Below are positions 1-5,395 of a stretch of 5,395 nucleotides of DNA, piece after piece (the stretch's first letter is position 1; every line of letters begins with the position of its first letter). The stretch spans positions 1 to 5,395 of the forward strand of contig CAZFIA010000219.1 in the NCBI GenBank assembly GCA_964519335.1. The letters run 5' to 3'. The DNA comes from JALZVT01 sp964519335 (GTDB taxonomy: Bacteria; Pseudomonadota; Gammaproteobacteria; Pseudomonadales; Azotimanducaceae). The notes under the pieces are model-generated. The model did not search any database and had not been told where the DNA came from. It saw only the letters and a program-made list of their open reading frames with translations. The translations under genes and the position numbers were made by a program.

Positions 1-497
1 GTCTCGAGACCACCCAATACGCCATGGCAGAACAAGCACAGTTATTGTGTGAAAATTCGGGCGTATGGGATCGGCTGAACGATGATCGCAGTTTGCTCCG
101 TGGTTTTACCGAAGAAGGCATGCGTTTACGCTCCCCAACCCAGGGCCTGTCTACACGGGTAACCACTCAGGATGAGGTGTTTCAGGGAGTCACAGTACCC
201 AAGGGTTCTCTGCTGCATCTCCGCTGGGCTGCCGGCAACGTAGACCCAGAAGAATGGGACTGCCCATTTGATCTCGACATTGAGCGCAAAGCCGTCACTC
301 GACACCTGGTGTTTTCGCAGGGGCCAAGGGTCTGCCCAGGCGCCCAGTTATCGCGCCTCGAGCAGGTTATCGCCTGGGAGTGTCTCCTGGATGAATTTGC
401 CGGTATCGAGTATGCAGAGAACAACAGTTTTGAACATCAGCCAGGTATTATGCTGGGCACTCTGGCGCTGAATCTGCGATTCGCCGGCCGGGCTTAA
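1..497 (+). CDS. Cytochrome P450, C-terminal part (5' end outside the window)
   Basis: This is the last third or so of a soluble bacterial-type cytochrome P450, a haem monooxygenase that normally receives electrons from a ferredoxin or similar partner. The reading frame is open from base 3 with no start of its own. Its first residues, LETTQYAMAEQ, fit the end of the I-helix (A/G-G-x-E-T-T), so the ATG at 24 is an internal methionine. Counting from that Met, the K-helix ExxR motif is E31-G-M-R34. An F82-D...R88 element of the PERF type follows, and then the haem loop FSQGPRVCPG with the iron-ligand cysteine at residue 104 (bases 333-335). The downstream L-helix is intact and the protein ends in a normal TAA, so nothing suggests a broken gene. 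The substrate and CYP family cannot be assigned from this fragment. It converges on the TetR gene with only 10 bp between the stop codons, so the two are not co-transcribed. Confidence in the family is very high. Confidence 0.96.
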   Translation, partial: LETTQYAMAEQAQLLCENSGVWDRLNDDRSLLRGFTEEGMRLRSPTQGLSTRVTTQDEVFQGVTVPKGSLLHLRWAAGNVDPEEWDCPFDLDIERKAVTRHLVFSQGPRVCPGAQLSRLEQVIAWECLLDEFAGIEYAENNSFEHQPGIMLGTLALNLRFAGRA

Positions 498-507
498 GTC
501 AGCCATG

Positions 508-1200
508 TTACGAATCTTTATCTCGGTCTAGCCCATCCAAAATTAGATCCAGCAAGTACTTAAAGTCATTACGTTGGTCTTTCCCCGACATATGAAACTT
601 GATGTGCTCGACCATGTAGGGGTAGGTGTCGCTCGACATCTCATCGAGGATCTGTTTGCCGAGCGATTGCATTTTTTGCTTACTGCCAATAATGGGTTGC
701 AGCTCTAGTACCTGCATCGAGAATCCCACTACGTGCATCGTTAGCGCGTGATAACCGCGACAAGCGAGTTCTTCTGAAAACCCGGCTTCTCTAAGCATGC
801 GCAGAATGTTCTCGTGGTAGTTGTGTTTTGCCGGACCAATACCCTGACCCCAGTGCTTGGGGGCCCAGCGATGGTTCAGCATCATTTTGTACGCTGAGAT
901 GATGTAGGCACGCATGTCGGCCGACCAATCATCTTCTGAAGACGAAGTCGGCAATTCGATTTCTAGAGCGATGGCGTCAATCATAAAGCCGATCAACTCG
1001 TCTTTGTCGGCGACGTGGTGATACAGAGACATGGCGCCACAATTTAGTTCGCCGGCCAGCTGGCGCATGCTCAGTTGATCGATACCTTTAGCATCCGCGT
1101 ACTTTACGGCCGCCCGAATAATCTGCTCGCGGGTGAGCTTCTTCTTTGACTTTTTCGACTGTGACCCTTTGGTTGCCCGGGTGGGGCTCTTTGCTGCCAC
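508..1200 (-). CDS. TetR/AcrR-family transcriptional repressor
   Basis: A 230-residue ligand-responsive DNA-binding regulator, probably acting as a dimer. Residues 1-22 form a Lys/Ser/Thr-rich basic tail. The TetR N-terminal domain follows (about 23-70), with a helix-turn-helix at about 43-62 (LSMRQLAGELNCGAMSLYHH) and the family-typical end VADKDEL. Residues 75-225 are mostly helical and would form the ligand-binding and dimer domain, which looks like the TetR_C type by general pattern only. The length is within or slightly above the usual 190-230. The start is GTG at 1200: a TGA lies in frame four codons upstream, and GAGG sits 7 nt before the GTG. The gene is divergent from the membrane/hydrolase operon, and the 129-bp gap between them holds two matching palindromes, the classic arrangement for a repressor controlling its neighbour and itself. 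The inducing ligand is unknown. Alternatively it could regulate the P450 too, but that gene's promoter is outside the window. Confidence 0.95.
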   Translation of the reverse strand: MAAKSPTRATKGSQSKKSKKKLTREQIIRAAVKYADAKGIDQLSMRQLAGELNCGAMSLYHHVADKDELIGFMIDAIALEIELPTSSSEDDWSADMRAYIISAYKMMLNHRWAPKHWGQGIGPAKHNYHENILRMLREAGFSEELACRGYHALTMHVVGFSMQVLELQPIIGSKQKMQSLGKQILDEMSSDTYPYMVEHIKFHMSGKDQRNDFKYLLDLILDGLDRDKDS

Positions 1201-1225
1201 GACTCTGCCTCATGTTGACCGCCCT

Positions 1226-1231
1226 ATTGTA
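1226..1231 (-). promoter_or_regulatory. Possible -10 element of the tetR promoter
   Basis: Read on the minus strand, this is TACAAT, a five-of-six match to the sigma70 -10 consensus, placed to start transcription near base 1219, about 19 nt before the GTG start. The -35 position at 17-bp spacing (1249-1254, TGTACG) is a poor match and lies inside operator 1. If this is the promoter, it is weak and repressor binding would occlude it, giving autoregulation. Confidence 0.45.
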
Positions 1232-1240
1232 TCCCAGCGC

Positions 1241-1269
1241 TTGACAATCGTACAGTGTACGAGTATTTT
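1241..1269 (+). promoter_or_regulatory. Sigma70-type promoter of the 1330-4652 operon
   Basis: A perfect TTGACA -35 box at 1241-1246 is followed after exactly 17 bp by TATTTT at 1264-1269, a four-of-six match to TATAAT. Transcription would start near 1276, leaving a leader of about 54 nt before the GTG at 1330. Operator 1 fills the spacer between the two boxes, so a bound repressor would directly block polymerase. It is the only convincing promoter I see for the four plus-strand genes. Confidence 0.75.
1248..1262. promoter_or_regulatory. Operator 1: perfect 15-bp palindrome
   Basis: TCGTACAGTGTACGA has 7-bp arms that are perfect inverted repeats around a single central base at 1255. It lies wholly between the -35 and -10 boxes of the operon promoter and over the likely -35 region of tetR. 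Size and symmetry fit a TetR-family dimer site. Fourteen bases of it (1248-1261) recur exactly at 1279-1292. Assignment to the adjacent repressor is inferred from position. Confidence 0.8.
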
Positions 1270-1278
1270 GATTGCTCT

Positions 1279-1293
1279 TCGTACAGTGTACGT
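1279..1293. promoter_or_regulatory. Operator 2: near-perfect copy of operator 1
   Basis: TCGTACAGTGTACGT differs from operator 1 only in the last base, so six of the seven arm pairs are kept. Its centre (1286) is 31 bp from that of operator 1 (1255), close to three turns of B-DNA, which puts both sites on the same face of the helix. It covers the first transcribed bases downstream of the predicted start near 1276. Same-face spacing would suit two repressor dimers binding side by side or cooperatively. Confidence 0.8.
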
Positions 1294-1315
1294 CTTTTGA
1301 TTTCCACGGTTTGCC

Positions 1316-1321
1316 AAGGAG
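1316..1321 (+). promoter_or_regulatory. Ribosome binding site that sets the start at 1330
   Basis: AAGGAG lies 8 nt before the GTG at 1330, a strong Shine-Dalgarno at ideal spacing. It decides in favour of 1330 over the in-frame GTG at 1255, which lies inside operator 1 and upstream of the predicted transcription start. Confidence 0.8.
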
Positions 1322-1329
1322 AAAGGCCT

Positions 1330-1809
1330 GTGAAACGCGTGTTTTCGATCCTGCTAGTTATTCCCTTTGTGATCATCGCTGGATTAGCGCTGGCGTGGGG
1401 ATTCGGAGAGCTCCAGCTGCGGCTAAAAGAGTTTCCACTCGCAACACAACCGCCAGACTGGGCGCTATTGGGGCAGGAGCAGTACCCATCGATAGTCACA
1501 AAAGATGCGGACGGGGGGCGGCGCATAACAACGCTGTGGATCGCAACTGTTCACAACGAGGCCTACCTCCGTACCGACGACTCAATTTGGCTCGGTAATT
1601 TGGGGCGTGCACCAGAGCTTGAGCTGCGCATTGGCGGTCTAACTTATATCTGCAGTACATCACTTGTGGATAGTGACACGACGGTTGCGCAAGTACACAG
1701 CGCGTTTCGTGAGAAGTATGCGAAGCGCAGTGCTCTCTTTCGGGTGCTGGGCGTTAGTACTAACACCGTAATCAGCCTTGATTGTGGCGAACAAGAGGCG
1801 AGGTCTTAA
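1330..1809 (+). CDS. Membrane-anchored split-barrel (PNPOx/DUF2255-like) protein
   Basis: A 159-residue protein, first gene of the operon. Residues 6-26 form one uncleaved-looking hydrophobic helix after a short basic N-terminus (VKRVFSILL), predicting a membrane anchor with the rest in the periplasm. The soluble part (about 64-152) has the strand pattern RRITTLWIATVHNEAYLRTD...WLGNL...PELELRIGG. It resembles flavin-binding split beta-barrel proteins of the pyridoxamine-phosphate-oxidase, DUF2255 or deazaflavin-nitroreductase type, where a substrate-facing Trp and the phrase 'NL..P.vel.igG' recur. This is a resemblance by eye, and I cannot point to a proven cofactor-binding residue. Two cysteines, C108 and C152, could pair if the domain is exported. 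The GTG start at 1330 is chosen because AAGGAG lies 8 nt upstream. The next gene begins 1 bp after the stop, so translation is probably coupled. An exported split barrel with an N-terminal anchor is unusual. Confidence that it is a gene is high, and in the family moderate. Confidence 0.85.
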   Translation: MKRVFSILLVIPFVIIAGLALAWGFGELQLRLKEFPLATQPPDWALLGQEQYPSIVTKDADGGRRITTLWIATVHNEAYLRTDDSIWLGNLGRAPELELRIGGLTYICSTSLVDSDTTVAQVHSAFREKYAKRSALFRVLGVSTNTVISLDCGEQEARS

Positions 1810-1810
1810 T

Positions 1811-2494
1811 ATGGAACTTGCTGTCTTAATCCACGTTGGAACTGCGCTAGTAGCACTCGGGGCAGGTGCCGTGGCCGTCACTGTCAAGAAAGGTAGAAGG
1901 CCACATATTTCGGCCGGGCATCTGTTTGTAGTCACCATGGTGATTTCGGTTATTCCTGCAGGCGTTCTGTCCTTTCAGTCGGGGAAGTATTTTGATTTGG
2001 TGTCCAGTTTGCTTACGGTCTATATGGTGTTAACCGGGGCTTTTGCATTCAAACCTCAATTCCGGTCATTCCTTATCGCGATGATGTGTTTTGGCTTTAT
2101 CTGTATCGCGGGTTACCTGTTTATAGAGGTACAAGGTCTGATTGGTGGAACCAGAGCAACGGATGCGCCTATTGGGGCAGGATACATCTTTGCCAGTATC
2201 CTCGGTTGTGCGCTGTACGGTGACGTAAAGGTACTCCGGCGGGGCGCGTACCCTCGAACAGCAGTAATGATTCGGCATCTTTGGCGCATGAATTTTGCGT
2301 TCTTTATCGCAACACTCAACCTGTTTGCGGTGCGACCCCAGTTCTTTCCAGAATGGATGCAGTCTTCCGGCCTGTTGATGTTACTCGCATTTGGACCACT
2401 GCTTATCATGGGGTATTGGCGGCTCAAGCTGATGCTCAAGCAGTGGAAGAAACCTTCCCGCATTAAGTACGACCCGCTCGGTGTTGAATTGTAA
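1811..2494 (+). CDS. DUF2306-like multi-pass inner-membrane protein
   Basis: A 227-residue hydrophobic protein with about six to seven membrane segments (roughly 5-24, 36-54, 62-80, 86-106, 119-137, 159-175 and 185-206) and a basic C-terminal tail. The opening pattern HVGTALVALGAGAVAVTVKKG followed by PHISAGHLF, and the later RHLWRMNFAFFIA...FP, match my memory of the DUF2306 family of predicted membrane proteins, whose function is not established. Histidines at 8, 32, 37 and 156 sit at or near membrane ends, where they could bind a metal or haem, but this is speculation. The ATG at 1811 is chosen over the in-frame TTG at 1778: it has GAGG 7 nt upstream and lies 1 bp after the previous stop, whereas 1778 would overlap that gene. 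Tight packing with the split-barrel gene suggests that the two proteins act together, perhaps as a membrane redox pair. Confidence 0.88.
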   Translation: MELAVLIHVGTALVALGAGAVAVTVKKGRRPHISAGHLFVVTMVISVIPAGVLSFQSGKYFDLVSSLLTVYMVLTGAFAFKPQFRSFLIAMMCFGFICIAGYLFIEVQGLIGGTRATDAPIGAGYIFASILGCALYGDVKVLRRGAYPRTAVMIRHLWRMNFAFFIATLNLFAVRPQFFPEWMQSSGLLMLLAFGPLLIMGYWRLKLMLKQWKKPSRIKYDPLGVEL

Positions 2495-2523
2495 AGTCTG
2501 AAACTTTAGCGGATGCTATAGGC

Positions 2524-4248
2524 ATGCCTGTTCTAGCACCTAGACACTGTTGTGTGGTTTTTCTGCTCTGTTACGCACTGCACGCAGCTCAGGTCTGGCC
2601 AGAGACAGTTACTGTCCGGGCAATGGACCCTGCCACAAAAACGCTGGTGCCGGTGCGTATTGAGCTGATCAATGCGCAAGGCGAAGCGGCGGTTGCGGAA
2701 AATGCGTTGGAGATTGATAACCAGTGCGCCTTTGCGCCCATGCCCAGATGGTTGAGGCAGAAAGCACCCCGATCACTCCAAAATCCATACACAAACTCCG
2801 TCCAACATTACATAGACGGTGTCGGTAGCTACGAACTCGAGCCAGGCGACTATTCTGCGCGCGCATTTAGAGGGCCGGAGTATCGGGTCACATCTTCGGA
2901 CTTTACCGTTGAGTCCGGCCGGCCCACAGAGATTCTGCTCACCATGAATCGCTGGCACGACGCCAGGTCAGGAGGGTGGTTTGCCGCTGACGATCACTTG
3001 CATATAGGTCGGCCGACTGCGTCTGCCAATCTATCTGTCGCCACCTGGATGGGTGCAGAGGGACTGCATATCGCCAATCTTCTGCAAATGGGCACCCTGA
3101 CTCAGTTTGGCGTTGCACCCCAGTACGCGTTTGGAGCCGACGGCGTATTCAGAAACCGCGACACGGTTCTTATGAGTGGGCAGGAACATCCCAGAACACA
3201 TCTTCTCGGTCACTCCATAAGCCTGGGCGCCTCCGTTGCCATCGATGATCGCGATACCTACATTCTCTACGATCCAACGTTCTCTGAAGTGAAACGTGTA
3301 GGCGGCATCAACGGCTTCGCCCACTGGGGCACCGGGCCGTCGGGGTATGGCCTTGCCGTTACGGTGCCACAAGGTAACGTCGAATTTCTGGAGGTGTTGG
3401 GATTTGAATATTTGCACCTTGATGCGTGGTATCAGCTTCTGAGTATGGGCTTTGTGCTCGCAGCAACTGCGGGAACTGACTTTCCGTGCCTGCCTGGCGT
3501 ACCCGGGCGTGAGCGGTTCTATATGCAGCTACCTGGCAAGCCCACGCTAGAGAATGTAGTCGCTAGCATCAGAGGGGCTCAAACCTTCGTCACTAATGGA
3601 CCTATGCTTCGTTTGTCGATAAACGGCGAGGGTATTGGCTCGCGTTTAACGCTCGATGAACCTAAGGAGGTGGAAGTTACGGGCACTGTGGCGTTTGATC
3701 CTGATCAAGATCTAGTGCAAATAGTCGAACTTGTAGCTAATGGCAAGGTTGTCCATCAATGGACGCCTGATCAAACCGGTTCGTTCGAGTTTCGGCAATC
3801 GATTTCAGTCGACCAACCGACCTGGTTTGCATTGCGGGCAGTAGGTGCGAAAGTCTCCGAACCCTTAACCGCGCCAACTACCTTTCCCAAGTGGATGCAG
3901 GTGGGGTTTGATAACTGGATAAGTGGTGGTGGAGCCCCAGAGATAGATGAGTACCTTAAAACCCGGCAAGTCAGGCAAAGCCTTGCCCATACGTCGCCCA
4001 TTTGGACGGATATCAAAGGCGTGAGGGTTTTACCCGGCGATTCAGAGGCAGCACAGATGTGGGTTGCCCGGCTCGAAGAGATGGAGCGATTATTCAAAGA
4101 CGGCGACTTTGAGAGTGTCAAGAAGTGGGACTGGATACCCTATAGCGATGGCGTGAGTGTAGAACACCTAAAGGCTAACGCGTCCGAGTTGCTGGCCGCT
4201 GTCATTCGAGCAAAGGCCACGTTTTCATCGAGATCAAGCGATCGATGA
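2524..4248 (+). CDS. Exported CehA/McbA-type PHP-like metallohydrolase
   Basis: A 574-residue protein predicted to be secreted to the periplasm. Residues 7-22 look like a Sec signal peptide, with cleavage probably near A21-A22. Residues 26-142 read as a beta-rich Ig-like or carboxypeptidase-regulatory domain ending in LLTMNRW. The catalytic domain (about 148-365) carries PHP-type metal motifs: DDHLH with H158 and H160, GQEHPRTHLLGH with E221, H222, H226 and H230, AHWG with H267, and GTDF with D319. A C-terminal beta-sandwich (about 383-445) has the family phrase ending WFALRAVG, and a Trp-rich, partly helical tail follows. The named relatives, CehA and McbA, hydrolyse the carbamate insecticide carbaryl, but the family is broad and this substrate is unknown. 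The usual final His of a GxDxH motif is absent here (GTDFPC). The 29-bp upstream gap has only a weak GCGGA ribosome site 10 nt before the ATG at 2524. The stop overlaps the next start by 4 bp. Confidence 0.9.
   Translation: MPVLAPRHCCVVFLLCYALHAAQVWPETVTVRAMDPATKTLVPVRIELINAQGEAAVAENALEIDNQCAFAPMPRWLRQKAPRSLQNPYTNSVQHYIDGVGSYELEPGDYSARAFRGPEYRVTSSDFTVESGRPTEILLTMNRWHDARSGGWFAADDHLHIGRPTASANLSVATWMGAEGLHIANLLQMGTLTQFGVAPQYAFGADGVFRNRDTVLMSGQEHPRTHLLGHSISLGASVAIDDRDTYILYDPTFSEVKRVGGINGFAHWGTGPSGYGLAVTVPQGNVEFLEVLGFEYLHLDAWYQLLSMGFVLAATAGTDFPCLPGVPGRERFYMQLPGKPTLENVVASIRGAQTFVTNGPMLRLSINGEGIGSRLTLDEPKEVEVTGTVAFDPDQDLVQIVELVANGKVVHQWTPDQTGSFEFRQSISVDQPTWFALRAVGAKVSEPLTAPTTFPKWMQVGFDNWISGGGAPEIDEYLKTRQVRQSLAHTSPIWTDIKGVRVLPGDSEAAQMWVARLEEMERLFKDGDFESVKKWDWIPYSDGVSVEHLKANASELLAAVIRAKATFSSRSSDR
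4245..4248 (+). promoter_or_regulatory. ATGA start/stop overlap (translational coupling)
   Basis: The ATG of the small membrane protein uses bases 4245-4247 and the TGA of the metallohydrolase uses 4246-4248. No good Shine-Dalgarno lies just upstream (CGAGATCAAGCG), so initiation probably depends on ribosomes finishing the hydrolase. Confidence 0.75.
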
Positions 4249-4652
4249 GAAATGCGCTAATTAACACCGCATTGTTTCTGTTTGTGTATGTTCCGCTAAC
4301 CGCGATTGTTGGGACGCTCGGTGGCTATTTTAGTAGCGAGAGCATCAACACCGGTATCGATTACGACCTATTTCTATGGTTTGTCATTACCATTCAACTG
4401 TTGGTGCCCACGGCGCTAGCCTTCATCGCAGCTCTGGTTCTTGTCCGGCTTTGGGTGCTGGTGGTGGGGAGGTGGGGAGCACGGGTGGTTTTGGTCGGTG
4501 CTGTTGCTTCACTCATCCCGTTAACACAAGCAGCGCTCTGGGGAAGCCAGACTATTGGCATTGAATGGCTGGTGGTAGCGGTACTGCCCGCTCTAATACT
4601 GGGTTGGTTTACTCGGTTCGTACCAGCGACTGATAGTTCTTTACCGGAGTAA
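4245..4652 (+). CDS. Small membrane protein of unknown function
   Basis: A 135-residue protein with about four membrane helices (roughly 7-28, 43-73, 78-98 and 107-125) and short charged connections. I do not recognise the family and see no catalytic motif. The ATG at 4245 overlaps the TGA of the metallohydrolase (ATGA, 4245-4248), which points to translational coupling and to one transcript with the hydrolase. A second ATG at 4252 is out of frame. Its 3' end runs 44 bp into the oppositely oriented MFS gene, so the last residues (about 122-135) are encoded on DNA that is also coding on the other strand. It may anchor or assist the hydrolase at the membrane, but only position supports that. 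Confidence 0.85.
   Translation: MRNALINTALFLFVYVPLTAIVGTLGGYFSSESINTGIDYDLFLWFVITIQLLVPTALAFIAALVLVRLWVLVVGRWGARVVLVGAVASLIPLTQAALWGSQTIGIEWLVVAVLPALILGWFTRFVPATDSSLPE
4609..4652. other. 44-bp tail-to-tail coding overlap
   Basis: The plus-strand small membrane protein ends at 4652 and the minus-strand MFS gene ends at 4609, so both strands are coding over 44 bp and no separate terminator fits between them. Both reading frames look natural to their stops: the MFS tail reads ITPVKNYQSLVRTE, and the small protein ends in TRFVPATDSSLPE. Confidence 0.85.
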
Positions 4653-5395
4653 TGATTAGCAAGAACGCAAGGCCTGCAAGTGCCGCAACACTCCAACCGA
4701 CATAGAAAAACCAGGTCCAACCGAGCGTTGCCGCAATAACGCCAGCAATCGTGGCGCCAATCCATTCACCCAGGTTAGCAACGCTCGCCTGGATGCTGAA
4801 ATCTGTTGCCGCTTGATGTTGCGAGGACCAACTCATGCGTTCCTGCATAACCAGCATCCACATGGCGGTAGATACAAACATCACATAAACCAGCGCTGTG
4901 GTAACGAAAACCATGGAAGGGTGCGCAGAATCGAGCGCTTCGAATAGCGGTAAGCAAGGTAGGTATCCGACAACCAACCAACCGGCGAGGTTGCGCGTGC
5001 CAATCTGTTTAACCAACCTGGGCACAGTTAGTGAAGCCAAAGCTGCGCCGACAATGACGGCAATGCCAAAGCCCAGCCCGATCTCGGCAAGGGACAAGCC
5101 AATGTCTACAAGAAAGACCGGCAGCATCGCCCGCATCATATTGCTGCTGAATCCCAGAACGAGCAGTACAGGCAGAATTAGCCGGGTTTCATTACGGACC
5201 AGAAACTCCAAAATACTCGCCGAGCGGCCGCTTTCGCGTCGGGCAATTGCCGCGGGCGGAGGGGATGCTTCTGTTCTCCTAAGACTGGGCCACGCAACCA
5301 GAACCAGAAGAACTGCGGCGATGGTCATTGCGGTTTGCCAGCCCAGCAAGTCGATCCCCGCCACGAGACCTTGTGCGGCCACCGTACCCATAAAC
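4609..5395 (-). CDS. Major facilitator superfamily transporter, C-terminal part (5' end outside the window)
   Basis: The last 260 or so residues of an inner-membrane secondary transporter. The frame continues past the window edge, and the ATG at 5391 is internal, because 12-helix MFS proteins are about 400 residues. Numbered from that Met, one helix (about 17-35) is followed by the long polar central loop typical between helices 6 and 7 (about 36-68, with PSLRRTE and ARRESGR). Six more helices then occur at about 71-90, 104-123, 135-150, 160-183, 198-222 and 227-247. The segment ATDFSIQASVANLGEWIGAT in helix 11 recalls the ATDF/GTDF phrase of AmpG- and FptX-like MFS permeases, though I would not assign a substrate from it. 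The gene converges on the operon and overlaps its last gene by 44 bp. The frame is intact with a TAA stop. It could be an efflux or uptake partner of the neighbouring genes, which is inference only. Confidence 0.92.
   Translation of the reverse strand, partial: FMGTVAAQGLVAGIDLLGWQTAMTIAAVLLVLVAWPSLRRTEASPPPAAIARRESGRSASILEFLVRNETRLILPVLLVLGFSSNMMRAMLPVFLVDIGLSLAEIGLGFGIAVIVGAALASLTVPRLVKQIGTRNLAGWLVVGYLPCLPLFEALDSAHPSMVFVTTALVYVMFVSTAMWMLVMQERMSWSSQHQAATDFSIQASVANLGEWIGATIAGVIAATLGWTWFFYVGWSVAALAGLAFLLIITPVKNYQSLVRTE

Noticed and set aside
24..497. P450 as a complete short gene starting at 24
   Set aside because: The frame is open upstream and already encodes I-helix residues (LETT), so the gene is cut by the window edge and need not be truncated.
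1255..1329. N-terminal extension of the split-barrel gene from the GTG at 1255
   Set aside because: The GTG is the right arm of operator 1 and lies upstream of the predicted transcription start. The added residues (YEYFDCSSYSV...) look non-coding, and AAGGAG points to 1330.
1224..1526. 100-codon minus-strand open frame over the promoter and the first operon gene
   Set aside because: It crosses both operators, has no family resemblance, and is antisense to a well-supported gene.
2492..2508. Inverted repeat TAAAGT-N5-ACTTTA just after the DUF2306-like gene, as a terminator
   Set aside because: The stem has only 6 bp and is AT-rich, with no following T-run. It probably would not stop transcription before the hydrolase gene.
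3031..3417. 128-codon minus-strand frame inside the metallohydrolase
   Set aside because: It lies opposite the catalytic motifs of a clearly real gene and has no family signal.
3697..3712. Cluster of three GATC sites, considered as a methylation-linked control element
   Set aside because: It lies within coding sequence, far from any promoter, and is explained by Asp/Gln codons (DPDQDL).
4394..4765. 123-codon minus-strand frame across the end of the small membrane protein and the MFS gene
   Set aside because: It is a frame shadow of the MFS gene, rich in Cys, Arg and Thr, with no recognisable domain.

Overview
The window looks like part of a Gram-negative proteobacterial chromosome of moderate GC. 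An aquatic gammaproteobacterium is my best guess, but that rests only on gene style (cytochrome P450, TetR regulator, CehA/McbA-type hydrolase, sigma70-like promoter, GAGG-type ribosome binding sites). There is no marker gene in the window. I see no RNA gene, insertion sequence, CRISPR array or phage gene.

Layout: (1) Positions 1-497 (+) hold the 3' end of a cytochrome P450, entering the window near the I-helix and containing the ExxR and haem-cysteine motifs. (2) Positions 508-1200 (-) hold a complete TetR-family repressor that converges on the P450 with a 10-bp gap. (3) Positions 1201-1329 form a divergent control region. It contains two nearly identical 15-bp palindromes whose centres lie 31 bp apart. 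The first sits inside the spacer of a TTGACA-N17-TATTTT promoter and the second sits just after the predicted start of transcription. (4) Positions 1330-4652 (+) form a compact four-gene unit: a membrane-anchored split-barrel-like protein, a DUF2306-like multi-pass membrane protein, an exported CehA/McbA-type metallohydrolase of the PHP type, and a small membrane protein. The junctions are a 1-bp gap, a 29-bp gap and a 4-bp ATGA overlap. (5) Positions 4609-5395 (-) hold the C-terminal part of an MFS transporter whose tail overlaps the tail of the small membrane protein by 44 bp.

Reading the parts together, the most coherent proposal is a TetR-controlled envelope operon. A small molecule would release the repressor from the twin operators and switch on an exported metal-dependent hydrolase together with three membrane proteins, two of which belong to poorly characterised families. 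The P450 and the MFS transporter flank the unit on convergent strands and may belong to the same xenobiotic or secondary-metabolite theme, but nothing in the sequence proves that link. The substrate cannot be read from the sequence.
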